From Stomoxys calcitrans (Eukaryota > Arthropoda > Insecta > Diptera > Muscidae): DNA of 64,000 bases. This document shows, piece after piece, positions 1 through 11,404 of the stretch. The stretch is from positions 210,169,696 to 210,233,695 of the forward strand of contig NC_081553.1 of NCBI RefSeq assembly GCF_963082655.1, given 5' to 3'. The position numbers and the translations under genes were made by a program. How positions within the stretch are numbered: position 1 is the first letter of the stretch; each line of letters opens with the position of its first letter. The notes beneath the pieces are model-generated. The model had not been told where the DNA came from, searched no databases, and saw only the letters and a list, made by a program, of their open reading frames with translations.

Positions 1-190
1 AAGATGGGCAGTGTGATCCCGCTACTGAAACCTGGAAAGGAAACGAGCAAGGAGAAGTCGTACAGACCGATCTGTCTTCTCTCATCAGTAGCCAAGACGC
101 ATGAGGGACTACTCCTTCCGATCCTCCCGTTAGACAATTTCCATTCGCCGATCATCAGCATGCATTTTGAATGCAGTACACAAAAGAAGA
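1..190 (+). mobile_element. Non-LTR retrotransposon reverse transcriptase fragment
   Basis: The window opens inside a LINE. Translation reads VIPLLKPGKE then SYRPICLLSSVAKT, which is the RT block where a primer-side K-P-G-K motif precedes S-Y-R-P-I-x-L-L. The same family occurs at 42660-42780 with nearly the same motif. Beyond about base 120 the reading continues only through a frameshift (a NFPFADHQH-like stretch) and then decays. It is a dead fragment of an I/Jockey-like element whose 5' part lies outside the window. Confidence 0.7.
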
Positions 191-660
191 AACAACGTTC
201 TTAAGTTCCCTGTCGGAACTTGGAACTAAGGAACATTGAACTAACCACCTAATGCTTCTGGATATTCTGGCTAGACAAATTGGCTACGGATACTGTCTTT
301 TCATTAAAGATATCTGTATCCGTTCACAATTGGCAGACCAATTTGCACTCATTTTTTCCAATCCCACTGTGCGTAACTTTTAACTGCCCAGCCAGACTCA
401 CTAAATACCATGGCAGCATCTTCCCCTCCTTAACAAATTCAAAGGAGCGGTATTCGTTTCATTGTAACTCTTTCATGGGGATGATTCCATCAAAATACTT
501 ATGAAACCGATCATTGCTCTTTCCTTCTCTCTTCTCCACATTTTGCACTTACTTTCTAATGTAGAACACTCGACTTGAGGTAAAATTACAACTTCATTTG
601 TCGAGTTTTCTGTACCTGAACATTAACTGCTGCCATGAAACTTCATTAAAAGTTCTATTA
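191..660. other. No recognisable feature
   Basis: Unique-looking DNA between a LINE fragment and a MITE. A 74-codon open frame at 280-504 has no recognisable motif and I do not consider it a gene. Confidence 0.5.
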
Positions 661-905
661 TGGCGAAACAATTAATGGTAGTCTCATTTGTACAACAACC
701 ATAAATCACATGGTGCAATCCGCCATGTTGCCATCAAGCTGATCGACGTTTTGCCAACACAGACAAAGAAATTTGTGTATACATGTGCGTACATGAGCAG
801 AGAATATGCGAAAAAGAAGAAAAAATAGAATGCAAACAAAAATCTGTCATCTTAATACCGTCACATCTGGCCGGCTGTTAACAGCTGTTCGTGTGAGACC
901 GCCTT
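661..905 (+). repeat. MITE-like repeat, family A, uninterrupted copy
   Basis: Starts with GGCGAAACAATTAA followed by GGTAGTCTC and ends with GTGTGAGACCGCCTTG, so the ends are an imperfect inverted repeat (GGTAGTCTC against GAGACC). Internally it has CATCAAGCTGATC and GCCGGCTGTTAACAGCTGTTCG. A second copy at about 59190-60070 is closely similar along its whole length except that a 0.6-kb mariner derivative sits inside it. Confidence 0.65.
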
Positions 906-1432
906 GACGAGAAGTAAAAAACTAGAGATCGATGATATACATGCAATATCAATGCACATAGCAAATAAAAACAAATTTATTAAAGTCAGTTGGAAATAAT
1001 GAGAGAAATGATTGTGTAAAATTTTAAACCAATCGGACGCCTATAGAGGGCGCAATGTGTCTTATAGATGCATTTACTTTTTTTGTTAAATTTTATCGAT
1101 AGGAAAAATATTAATTGTTATTAAGACAAAATATAAAGTATTGATAGTATCGAAGGTGCCATCGATATTTTGCGTCTATCGATTACCGTATACAAAAAAA
1201 TGTGTAATAAATTGACATATATTGAAAAACACGTTCTGTGACACATCATGATCATACTCATCGTAAACACGTTCTGTGACAAATAAGGTTAAGAAATGGG
1301 AAGTAAACTATGACAAATCAAATAAAATCAAATAAAAGAAAAATAGATGTACCATTTTTGGCAAAAGTTGTAATCAACACGTACTCACGTTGAGTACGAT
1401 CTTGATGTGCCGTTTAAAAGGGCCATTACTTC
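906..1432 (+). repeat. Dispersed repeat rich in ATCGAT sites
   Basis: The block at 906-1065 recurs inverted at about 12285-12455 (CAATGCACA, AAAGTCAGTTGGAA and GGGCGCAATGTGTC are shared). The block at 1165-1430 recurs directly at 9197-9417 (GTCTATCGATTACCGT, ACGTTCTGT, GAGTACGATCTTGATG). Several ATCGAT/ATCGATA sequences lie between the blocks. No coding capacity is visible. Confidence 0.6.
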
Positions 1433-2100
1433 GACGATTACATGTTATCGAAAGTCATAAAAGGTTGTTCACATGTAAAACTTGGTTTGTGCCAATGGGA
1501 TTGATATTCATACATTTGTTTCATAAAAACTAGTGACCCTTCCTGGGGAGATTACTGCATGAATTGGACAATTAAAACAAAACTATGATCGTGAGAAATG
1601 CTGTTTTTATGTTAATTAAACTTATTAACCGACATATTCTAGTAATGAAAGTCAAAGTGTTATGGTACACAAAGTGGAAAACGGCTGAACCGGTTTTGTT
1701 GAAATTTTTCACATATTGTGTAGGATGGTTTGGAAGGAATAATAGGCTATACATTTTTTTGATATTGGAAGGGGACAGACACTCCCCCGTAATGCCTAGT
1801 ACTGACTTCGACTTGTCGCTCAAATATCTGTAAAAATGCATTATAAAAAAATGGTGACGAAACAAAGGCGAACACATTCCTTAAAAACTGTATTGAGTTC
1901 TATAAGCAAAATAGTTGCGACAAATGGCTGCATCAGTATAAATTTCGCTTCAATAACTTGCATATGTTTTTGAATGCTTACGAAATGAGCACCAATCAAC
2001 TCTGTTTCAATGCTGTTGTCTTTGTTGTGTGTTGTTGTTTGACTTTTTGTGTTCTGGTGGAAAATACAGTCCGTTGGATTTCGAGAAGTCCATAAAACAC
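1433..2100. other. No recognisable feature
   Basis: Two opposing open frames of about 80-100 codons overlap at 1572-1877, and another lies at 1841-2116. None has a family motif, and mutual overlap on opposite strands argues that they are chance frames. Confidence 0.5.
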
Positions 2101-2212
2101 CCTTTACACTGCTCATAAAATCCGGATTTAAGGCTCTCGTCTGCTGATTTTATAAAGGGAAAACAGATGATCAAACCACTAAATCCGAATTTAAGGAGCA
2201 GTGTAAACTGGG
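2101..2212. repeat. Snap-back (foldback) element, about 110 bp
   Basis: The arms TTTACACTGCTC and GAGCAGTGTAAA are exact inverted repeats at the two ends, and AAATCCGGATTTAA pairs with TAAATCCGAATTTAA inside. The centre holds TTTATAAAGGG/AAACAGATGATC. A second copy in the opposite orientation is at 62087-62189. It is a non-coding MITE-like element. Confidence 0.75.
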
Positions 2213-3441
2213 CTTAAAAGTTATTAAAATCAGTGTACTCAATTAACAAACTATCAAAACTCGCTATTTCCTCCTCCTCACTAGCGCTCTTTTCAGGGCA
2301 AACTATTTTCAGCGAATACTCTTGTAAATTTTCGAATGCGCGAACACATTTATTGTTGACTGGAAGCCTAATACGCTGTGAATAAGGTTAAGCTTTAAAG
2401 TAGTGGTTACCATTTGTACAATCGTGTTAAAAATAATCGAATATGAATAATCAAAATAATCACATACGAGGAAAATCGCCTAAAAATTAGAAAGAAAACA
2501 GACAGAAATCAACGTGATTATTCGGACACGGGATACGGCGAAAATTATCAATTTATAATTATCCGTCAACGATAAAATTAATAATAATCGATACAATATA
2601 AAGTTCATCAGTTTATCCGTGACGAATAAACAAGTTAAAATTGTTTGAAGTTTGTTAAAAAATATATTGTGCAACACACCAAACAACGCATTAAAGAAAG
2701 AAGTCTCTTGGGATGCCAAAGGCATACTCACACAAATAACAAACAGCAAAAAGCGGAATATAAAAATTTGTATAAAATATGGGCAGCGGCGCATATATAG
2801 TTCATTAAAATATGTGTAGATATATACAAATACCAAAAATGCATGTTTAAATCTACGTCTCTTCTGTTCCTAATTTTTCGAATAATCATTATCACAATCA
2901 TAATCGCAAAGTGTATGTGTAAAACAAGTTGTTAATAAATTGAAAGAAAAAATTGCAAATGTTATAAAATACAACGAAGTTTGCAAAAATAAATGCAAGA
3001 AGAAGAAGCAAAGTTTACAAAAAAATGTGGAAGGAATCAACAGTGAAAAGTGTTTCGTCGTAGAGTATTTCTTTTTTATGCTGGGGTTTGGTGTACCTAC
3101 ACAGAAAACAACAACAAAAACAAATATATCCTACTCGACAGCGACGCTGCCGCAGCAGCCACAACAAGAACGTCACCATCTGCATCGTTTGTAGCGCAGT
3201 GCTTCGTGGACTGTTTACTTCATCGTGGGGGTAGTGGGTTAGAGAGATACAACGAGCGCAAGAGAGTACGAGGGAGAGCGAGTAAAACTGCAGCTAAGAG
3301 TTTATTTTTTTTCATTGCATTACAAGGGCCACCACATGGATAGTGAGTGAGATTTTTTGCACTAAAACAACAACAAAACATCGTTCGATGTGCCCAGGGC
3401 ACTGTTGCGGCGCTGCTGATACTAATCAAATCAGACAGTTC

Positions 3442-3778
3442 AGTTCACTACGTTCTCGACGTATGTTCATTAGAGCAAACAATGAAAGATGAAGATAGTG
3501 CGCGATGATAATTTTTATTTATTGTAGTGTAATAATGATCGTATTGTAAAATAGCAACAAATAAGTGCATCATACACAAAAACACGCACACCACGTTTGA
3601 TATAGCTCCAACAAGAATAGAAACATTTTGATGAACCCCATGTATAAATCTTCCCTTTGTAAATAAAAGAAAGAAAGCAGCGAGACAAAAAAAAAACAAC
3701 TACGAGCCAGCAGAAGCATTGACAAAAGCCAAGCATAACCGTCGTCTACGTTCGCAGCGGCATCAGCACAAGTGCAAG
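3442..3778 (+). other. Possible 5' noncoding exon ending at a splice donor
   Basis: The sequence AAGTGCAAG/GTAATT at 3778/3779 fits a splice donor, and a TCAGTTC initiator-like sequence lies at 3440-3446. The interval is rich in CAACAA, CAGCAG and GCGGCATCAGCAC, like fly 5' leaders. It could be the first exon of Lnk, whose next candidate exon begins at 20248, giving a 16.5-kb first intron. No coding frame supports it, so this is a composition-based guess. Confidence 0.25.
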
Positions 3779-4785
3779 GTAATTTAAACCAATAAAAAAC
3801 TACAAAGAAATAAACAAGAGCCAAGCGAAACCAACAATAACAACAATAAGATGAAAGAAAAAGACAACAACAACAAATAAATAATATTAAGCTTAATGTG
3901 GGGTTTTTTGCGTCGCAATAACCAAACGAAGAAAAAAAAAAACAACAACAAAACAAAAGCAAAACACTAAAAATGCGTATATATTTTTCGCTATCTCTTG
4001 GCGTTGTTGTTTTGTTTTGCTTTCAAATGTTTACTTTTTTTATTTGCTACATACATATGTACATATTTATATACGTACGTACATAAACAAATATATGTTA
4101 AGTTTATGGGCAATATTTGTTTGCATATATATATATATATATCGGTTTTTGGTACATAAATACATACATATGTAAAAAATATCTATATAATAAGTATGTA
4201 CTAAATGGGGAGTGTATGTTGTACAACGTTTTTATATAGGTACATACATACATACATATATGAGAAAGAAAACACGCAATTAGTTTGGCACATTTGCCTC
4301 TGCCCTTCTCCCCAAATTCCTGCAATTTAAGGAGATATAGTGTTGCCAGATTAATGATAACTATTAGCGAAAAGGCAAATTCAACTTACCTTTGATTAAT
4401 TGTCAAATAGTAGGTACTTATGTAGATTACGAACAACGTACAACCCCTATGTGCTCGTCTGACATGATTCTAGGAGTTCTTACCATATAAAGGCGTTGAT
4501 TTTTTTGGTTACCCAGGCATGTAATTTTGTAGCGTCAGTAAGAACACGATACAAAAATGACTTCTATTTGAAACGTACAACGCAAGGCGTATTTATACGC
4601 CTTGGTGCAACGGAAATTTCCCATTTTCTATTTGTCTTTCAACGTTTCTTTGCTTAAAAAGTTATATATGTATATATCTCGGTTAATAACTAAAGTGCAG
4701 GTGCTGATCAGGCACATACATGATTTTCTTCCTCGATGTTGACAAAATTCTGTAGAAATGTTTTCCAATCACATAGTTGTTTTCC
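3779..4785. other. AT-rich noncoding DNA with TA dinucleotide runs
   Basis: Contains CAACAACAACAA tracts, repeated TACATACATA steps and a (TA)n run near 4124-4142. No gene is seen. It may be intron if the exon ending at 3778 is real. Confidence 0.45.
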
Positions 4786-5140
4786 AATCATATTGTTGTA
4801 GGCACATTTGCATGTGGAGGTGGCGATCCTCGTCAAGTTCCAGGTCCATACGGGCGATCGCCGTGGGAGCATGATGGCCATCGGATATTAAAGGCACCAA
4901 TAACTCGCCTTGTTGTATCGAGCATCGTATCAACTCAGTAGTTAAGCACGAGCCAGTGCCGTTCGGCCTCTCACTGAGACTCTCCACTTGATAGCGCTGA
5001 TTGTCTGCGACTGCAGTTGCAGCTACTATGAATGAAGTTTTCCTCTATCCGAAATCTGTGGAGTCACCCAGAAACTCACAGCTAAGCTTTTCGTGACAGC
5101 TATGATCATCACACAGATTGGAGCTCAATGTTCCAGCGTG
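4786..5140 (-). repeat. Dispersed repeat family X
   Basis: Begins GTTGTAGGCACATTTGCATG and contains GGCGATCGCCGTGGGAGC, AGGCACCAATAACTCGCC, CTCTCACTGAGACTCTCC and CTCACAGCTAAGCTTTT. The same ordered blocks recur at 23210-23480 and 40440-40650, and inverted at 42790-43000. On the minus strand it ends in a CTACAAC tail, so it probably ended in a LINE-type CAA tail. It is perhaps the noncoding end of a LINE or a long SINE. Confidence 0.55.
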
Positions 5141-5255
5141 TGTGGTCTTCGAAGCTATCCCGTGCCGGGGAAAAAACCCGGGTTTCGATGTCCTTGTGTG
5201 TGTAAAAAATAATGTGCAACAGTGTTTTTAACTGCCAAAATCTATAAAATTGTAT

Positions 5256-5338
5256 CACTCGATTCGTTCAACTCACTGAAATCAGCCGATTTTATGAATG
5301 TAAAACAGATGATTTCAGTAGGTTGGCAAGCGAATTTT
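5256..5338. repeat. Degenerate snap-back element
   Basis: TCACTCGATTCGTTC...CACTGAAATCAGC is followed by GATTTCAGTAGG...GCAAGCGAATTTTTT, an imperfect inverted repeat. The same opening (TCACTCGATTC) and the AAATCAGC core occur in the better-preserved element at 60942-61045. Confidence 0.5.
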
Positions 5339-5952
5339 TTCCATCGTTATTTTATGCTCATGTTTTTTTGCAAAAGGTAACTTTCTGAGTTGTTACAAAC
5401 GGAATGAGTAAAAAAATGTCCACCCATTCTATGTTGGAGCGTAGTTGTTAAAATGTTGTATGTGATATTCAAGTGTTTGTATGATACATACAACCAGAAA
5501 AATTTATCTGCTGATATCAGCAAGCACTGCCTGCTGAAATTAGATTAAAAAAATTAAACTTTTCAAAAAATCCATTCAAAATTTGCTGAACTTCTAAACA
5601 ACAATTGAGGCATTTGCTATATATTAATAAAAAAAAATTGACAATTTTAAGCCTTAGTTTTCTGTGTAAAATAATAAATATAATGGAAGTTGTCTTTTGT
5701 CTGCTGTGATTTAAGTTCCATTAAAAATAAGTAATTTGTAAAAAATTGAAAAAATGTATATTTTATGTTTTTATACATTTTAAGATAAGATGGATTATAA
5801 GAATTTTTTGATATTTATATTTTAGCTACAAATTACTGCTGTCCCATTTTCAGCAAACTTTCTGCTGTTTCAGGAAAAATTTTTGCTGTTTTTACTAACC
5901 AATTTCTGTGAGTGTAGAAATACAATAATTGGCCAATCGCAGGGTTTGCCTC

Positions 5953-6368
5953 AAGGCTTTATTACACGACATTTAGTTGTCTTATGACATGTCAAATTTA
6001 GCACATGTTGATTTGTACATGTCGTGTGGTACAAACGAAAATAACGTATGAAAATCATTTTTCAAAATAGCACATGTAATTCCCTTTTGTAATTAAAGCG
6101 TACGCTATTCCTTCTGACACCATAACGAAATTATTTTTTTTTGTTGCCAGTCGAATGAAAGCAACCCTTAAATTAAATTGTTTTCACAAATTTATAATTT
6201 AACCCGCTTTCTCACAACTTTAACAATTATTACGCATAGAAAAATGAAAAGAACATACAGGAGTGATAGCAAAAATGATGAATCGTATGAAAATTGACAA
6301 TTTTAACAAACCATTTTATTTACATGTGATATGTCATAAGACATATACATGCCGTGTAATAGCGCCTT
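5953..6368. repeat. MITE of about 416 bp
   Basis: The left end is AAGGCTTTATTACACGACAT; the right end is ATGCCGTGTAATAGCGCCTT, its near-perfect reverse complement. GTCTTATGACAT follows the left end and ATGTCATAAGAC precedes the right, extending the inverted repeat. The interior is AT-rich and noncoding. A related fragment (ATCGTGTGGTACATACCATATG) is near 45425-45450. Confidence 0.7.
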
Positions 6369-7644
6369 AAGACGTGCATACGTATGTAGTACATGTGAAT
6401 ATAGCAGTTGCATACACACATACATGTATATATACATATGTCTTCTTACCTATATCTTCGTCAATGTTCGTCCTTGTAGAAGAATTATGTCACTCTTGCT
6501 CTCAACACATCTTATATTGTCCTTCGCAAAAAAGCAAAAACAAAATACGCCATACACTAACTACGTACTTTATATGACACATTTGTTTTTCTCGTGCCCA
6601 TCGTTTTCTGCTAGTAATGTTTTAGTTGTTGTGATAATGTGGTCATTTATTGCCATCATCATTGTTGTTTACTTTTCATTTCACATTTTACCCCCTCCCA
6701 TTTTTCCTATTCTTTGTTAGTTGTTCAATTTACTCTTGATTTTATTTTTATTTTCTTTTTTTTTTCCTTGTTACTACTTTTTCACAATTTGTTTCATCAA
6801 TTTCTTCCTATTGTAGGTATCGTACTTGTTGTTGTGCGCGTGTTTTTTACCTTTCTCTTCTATACGACCTTTTTGATTACTTTAAAATTGCGGCGGTGGT
6901 TGCTGCCATAATTTTCTTATTAGACTACGCAGCGCTGTCGCTGCCGCAGCTTTTATTTGTTTTACAAAGCAACTATAAACAAGAGAGGAAGGGGAGAGAC
7001 AGAAAATAGGCGTGTTTTTTTTTATCGTTATAATAACAGAATTAGTTCGTCGTTTTGCAAACGTAAACAACGATAACAACAATTTGTCTGCCGACGTTAA
7101 CGGTAATTTTTAATCTATCTGGTAGCACTTTGTTATTGCAATTTACCTTACCAACATTGATAAGTTGTTGGCCACAAAAATTCATAAACAAATGAGGATT
7201 ATTTTTAGGCAGTAGTCGACAAGCAAAGTTAAGACAACAATAAAATTTTTCATTTATTTTTCAGGAATTTTAAAGAGGTATCCATCAATATCAAATATTT
7301 TATATATTTCTATAGATACCAAAATTACATATAATAAATATACATATATATAGAGGTAAAACTAGTCATATACCTATGTACATAATTACGTTTTTCTATT
7401 TGTATTTAAATATTGAAAAAGGCCTCGCACAAATCATTTAGAAATTAAATTTTCAAAAAAAAAATTAAATATTTTCATCCTTTTTAAATCATATAAATCC
7501 AAAACTGAAAGAAATGTGATGGCCTATATTTTTGAGAAAAGCCACATAACAATAAACAAAATGAGAAATTGATCACAGAAATCCTAAACATCTCTCGTTT
7601 TTATGTACAATAAGGTGAAGGTATCTTGTTTTGAATTGAAAGTA
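6369..7644. other. AT-rich noncoding DNA
   Basis: T-rich and TTG-rich sequence that gives long low-complexity open frames, with no protein motif. No gene is seen. Confidence 0.45.
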
Positions 7645-8110
7645 CAGTGGTGGTCATATAAATAAGGACACCGTTTTTTAATTTTGAAAATGTAAGTTTT
7701 TTTGAAGTTAATTGATAAAAACATAATTTTTCATTCAAATGTGTATTAAAAAAAAAATATAGGCGAAAAAGTTGCTGAGTTTATATCAGGATTCACTGAA
7801 TAAGGTTAGGCCAAGCGATCAGCCGACATACATTTTTTTTAATTTTTGGTAGTACTTGGCGTATAGGATGTCAACTTGTTCTCTTTTTACATTCATTCTT
7901 TGTTTACGTTTTCTTCTATTTGATAACACTTTTAATCGGTAGATTTGACATCCTTAAAGGTGTAGATGGGGCCTATCAACACTTTATGTTTTTGCAAGTG
8001 ACCTAACCTTCTATTAGTGAATCCTGAATTTATATAAAAAAGTAAGGAAATATTTCATCCAATTTTTGCTTGGATAGCTAATTCGGGACACTATGTTTTT
8101 CATGTATTAA
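7645..8110 (+). mobile_element. End of a Tc1-like element, interrupted by a MITE
   Basis: After a TA dinucleotide the sequence CAGTGGTGGTCATATAAATA reads like a Tc1-family terminus. A second partial match (TAATTCGGGACACTATG) near 8081-8097 could be the inner repeat. The MITE at 7787-8026 sits between the two. No transposase remains. Confidence 0.4.
7787..8026. repeat. MITE family B, 240 bp, with target duplication
   Basis: The ends are CAGGATTCACT and AGTGAATCCTG, perfect inverted repeats, extended by AAGGTTAGG/CCTAACCTT. TTTATAT lies immediately left (7780-7786) and again 2 bases right (8029-8035), as expected for a target-site duplication. A second copy, inverted and about 204 bp long, is at 35531-35735. 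Confidence 0.75.
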
Positions 8111-8174
8111 GCGAAAGAGGGTATGATTTGTGTAACTTAAATTAGTTCTTCGGGTAGCAAAATTTGTTAATTTT

Positions 8175-8452
8175 GCAAATTTTGCCCATGAACATTTTAC
8201 TAAAGAACAGGTGCAAACTTCTCACATATCAATGAGTGCAGTCCGATTCAAGTTTAAGCTCAATTAAAAGGGACTTTCTATAGCCGAGTGCGACACCTCT
8301 TTGGAGAGCAGTTTTACATGACAAATGTTGCCAGCATTAGGATGGGAAAACCACCTCTGAAAATTTTTCCTGATGGTCTCGCCAGGATTCAAACCCAGGC
8401 GTTCAGCGCCATTGGCGGACATGCTAACATCTGCGGTACGGTGGCCTCCGAT
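8175..8452 (-). repeat. tRNA-derived SINE (family S1), minus strand
   Basis: On the minus strand it opens GGAGGCCACCGTA with a degenerate A box, then a B box (GGGTTTGAATCC), then CCTAATGCTGGCAACATTTG and CGGACTGCACTCATTGATATG, and ends CATGGGCAAAATTTGC. Other copies lie at 12530, 36157, 49228 and 57450. This copy lacks the CACGCCGTTCGGA segment. Confidence 0.75.
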
Positions 8453-9016
8453 AGATTATTAGGGCACAGTTAACTCTAATAACTAGTTGGGCAACCATTT
8501 CAAGTGAGTGCTGCTCTTCAACTTGATAGAGATATTTAGCCAATTTTCTTCTACATATTGGAATAGGAAAAGGGCCGAATTTAAAAATGTTCTCCTCCTC
8601 ACAGCTTCCGAGAGTTTTAAAATTGGTTTGAAAACATACCTGAATAAATATATATTTTGATAAGGAAAACCGAGATTTAACGCACCTGGAAGCAAGTTTT
8701 GGAGTATTATCATCCATAATAACCAATGTACATTGCATTACTCCCAAAAGCTTGAGGACCCACTGCAAAAAAGATGAATCTCCAATCAGCACTTCCCGAA
8801 GCCACTAGAGCTGTGAGCGTGCGATCAAAGTTATACAACTTCTGCCGCAACAAGGACAACCTCCCACTAAGATTCATCCTCTTCAATGACAACGAGATTG
8901 TTTAACTTCCTTGTGTGTTTGATGGTCCAATGTAATGTTTTATTTATGTGGCCCTAAAGCTGCTTACATTGGGGGGAATAAGTAGAATTCGTGTGACATA
9001 AGCGGAACATGTATCT
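8453..9016. other. No recognisable feature
   Basis: A 122-codon minus-strand open frame (8424-8792) overlaps the SINE head and has no family motif. I see no gene here. Confidence 0.45.
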
Positions 9017-9017
9017 A

Positions 9018-9080
9018 TTGGGTTGCCCAAAAAGTAATTGCGGATTTTTTAAAAGAAAGTAAATGCATTTTTAATGCATC
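9018..9080 (+). repeat. Solo end of a mariner-type MITE
   Basis: TA then TTGGGTTGCCCAAAAAGTAA, followed by TTGCGGATTTTT and AAATGCATTTTTAAT. This matches the left end of the complete element at 44687-44924. The right end is absent. Confidence 0.65.
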
Positions 9081-9164
9081 ATGATGTGTGGTCATTGTAA
9101 TAGTATTGGTGAGAATAAGGGTGTATGCGTCACATATAAACATAACCATCAGTCACGGCTGAAA

Positions 9165-9420
9165 AATCAAAATCATTAGATTTTTTCGATGATTGTGGTC
9201 TATCGATTACCGTTTACATGGAAATGTGTAATCATTACTTGACAGATATTGAAAAGTACGTTCTGTCCAAAATTAATTTATAAAAAGAGAAGAAAAGTAT
9301 GGAAATTTTAATAAAATTAAAGAAAAGGGAAATATCGATGTACCGTTTTTGGCAAAAGCTGTAATCAACACATACACACGATGAGTACGATCTTGATGTA
9401 CCGTCTAAAAGGGCTATTTA
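9165..9420 (+). repeat. Dispersed ATCGAT repeat, partial copy
   Basis: Shares GTCTATCGATTACCGT, CAGATATTGAAAA, ATATCGATGTACCGTTTTTG and GAGTACGATCTTGATG with 1165-1430, in the same order and orientation. Confidence 0.6.
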
Positions 9421-10670
9421 TCTTTTCGCATATATCATCGATCCTGGGTGTCCAATGTATAATTGTACAATTGCCCGCTTTTGATACGATCAAAAGCGCT
9501 CAAGCGCCTTTCCTACTGGCGAGGGAAGGGAACCAGTTTGCGTAATTCTTCCTGGCCCTAATTCTTTCCTGGCTTCCACTCCCCATTGGCTAGGTAACTA
9601 ACATTCAAATCCATCTTTTTTGTGACAAAATTTTAGGATATCTAAGTGACTCAATTTACTCAAACTTATTTCTTTCTATTTCCTAGGGGCATTACCGCTT
9701 GGGCTTTTCCCCCGGGAGCTCTCCATTACCCTATTTGTTACTTCTCACTGCAGGATTTCCTTGTATGCATCATTTGTGGCCTGAGTGTTACAGAATTTCT
9801 CCTGTTTTTTTAGGAAGGCTTTAGGTAGATTTTGTAGCGGCTAAAGCTTTATCGTTCTTCGAGCGGTTAGGGCTCTTTTTATATTTGTATTAAAAAGTAG
9901 TTCCTCCTATACCCACAACATAGCAAATTGATTCATCTATCGGTATGCACTATCTATCTACAGATTGTCATTTGTTTATCGGATTTCTTTTTTTACTCTC
10001 CACATTCGTCGTTCGTTTTTGTATCACAAGTCGAAACTAAAACATCCACGCGTATTGTGTTTGTCATCATGCCGCTGTTTGCGTTGTTTTGCTTTTGTCA
10101 TCCTATTTTATTTATATTTAATAGATTTGTGTTATTATTGTTGTTTTTGAACTTTTTTTGTCTTTTGATAAAACGAAACTATTTTTAGATCCCAACTCGT
10201 AGATGTGACTGACTGACTGACTTGAATGGTGGTGGCTGGTGTCTGTTTTAAATTTCTTCGTAATTTGGTTGAATTGCATTTTATGTTGTTGTTTTTTTTG
10301 CTTGTACATATACATATATGCATACGTCTGTATGTGAGGTTGGCTGTTTGTCGCCTACCCACCATCGATGATATTAATGATTGGGTGATTCACCCAATCA
10401 TTATTCGACAATTGTATGAAGGGAATATTTTTGTGTCTACTTTGGGGAAAATCACATCGATTGCGAAAACAAGATATTTTTCTATGGAATGTCGACATTC
10501 CTGCTAAAAACGCACAGATAAGAACATCGTCATTGATGGTGACACTTTTGACATTTTTCTTTGAGTTTTTAAGCATTTGCAAATAACCCAAATAAGACAC
10601 TCCAAAGCGATCAGCTGATTGAGATTTAATCTTAATTTTGATGTGTTCTTTTTAATACCCGGCCGACACG
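9421..10670. other. Noncoding DNA with one short perfect hairpin
   Basis: CGCTTTTGAT at 9476-9485 pairs perfectly with ATCAAAAGCG at 9489-9498 across a 3-base loop. The rest shows T-rich and AAC-rich low-complexity open frames without motifs. Confidence 0.45.
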
Positions 10671-10674
10671 GGAT

Positions 10675-11372
10675 AACTATGAGCACCACACAGGCTGATC
10701 AAAACACGAGGAACCAAATCGATCACGTTGTGATGGATGGAAGGCATTCATACAGCGTGTTAGATATACGGTAGATCTGTGAAGCGAATATAGACTCGGA
10801 TTATTACCTTGTTGCATCAAAGGTTCGCACCCGTTTGAACATGACGAGTAAGATGAAAGTAAGATCTGACACTGCACGAAAGCTCGACATTGAAAAGCTG
10901 CAAAGACAACAAGCTTACACTATACAAAACACTGATACTACCCATGCTGTTATATGGTTCTGAAGCATGGGTACTTGTGAAAGCAGATAAGGCAGTGCTT
11001 GGAGTATTTGAGAGAAAGATTCTTCGTAAAATCTATGGACCAGTTTGCGTTAATGGAGAATATAGGCGACGTATGAACCACGAGCTGTATGACGACGATA
11101 GCATAGTAACACGCATCAAAATACAACGGATGCGTTGGCTAGGTTATGTTGTCAGAATGGATGAAGATGCTCCAGCAAAGAAGGCAAACACTGTGAAACA
11201 CGCAAACCGGTAAGACCAAAAGCCCGATGGATAGATCAAGTGGTGGAAGACACCTCGAAACTTGGTGTCCGAGATTTTAGAATGAGCGCAGAAGATCCAG
11301 GCGCTTGGAACGCTATTCTACGTTCGGCTGGTGGAACAAATATTCTGTCATAGAAAATTAAAGTAAAGTAAG
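10675..11372 (+). mobile_element. RTE-like LINE remnant with internal deletion
   Basis: The left part translates as the endonuclease end (NQIDHVVMDGRHSYSVLD, then NIDSDYYLVASKVR). It then jumps straight to the RT C-terminus: TLILPMLLYGSEAWVLVKAD, VFERKILRKIYGPVCVNGE, RMRWLGYVVRMDED. RTE-type elements have the whole RT core between these parts, and it is missing here. The 3' end continues out of frame through VEDTSKLGV and a W-A-like end, and the element terminates in AAAGTAAAGTAAG-type short repeats. It is nonfunctional. Confidence 0.75.
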
Positions 11373-11404
11373 TTATTTTTAATAATTAGATCAAGGATCT
11401 TTGC

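Noticed and set aside
2480..2836. 118-codon minus-strand open frame, hydrophobic
   Set aside because: It lies in AT-rich DNA that is translated into Phe/Leu/Ile on this strand, with no family motif or splice or start support.
3570..3962. 130-codon minus-strand Cys/Phe-rich frame
   Set aside because: It is the reverse of CAACAA and AAAGAA-rich leader-like DNA, so the composition explains it.
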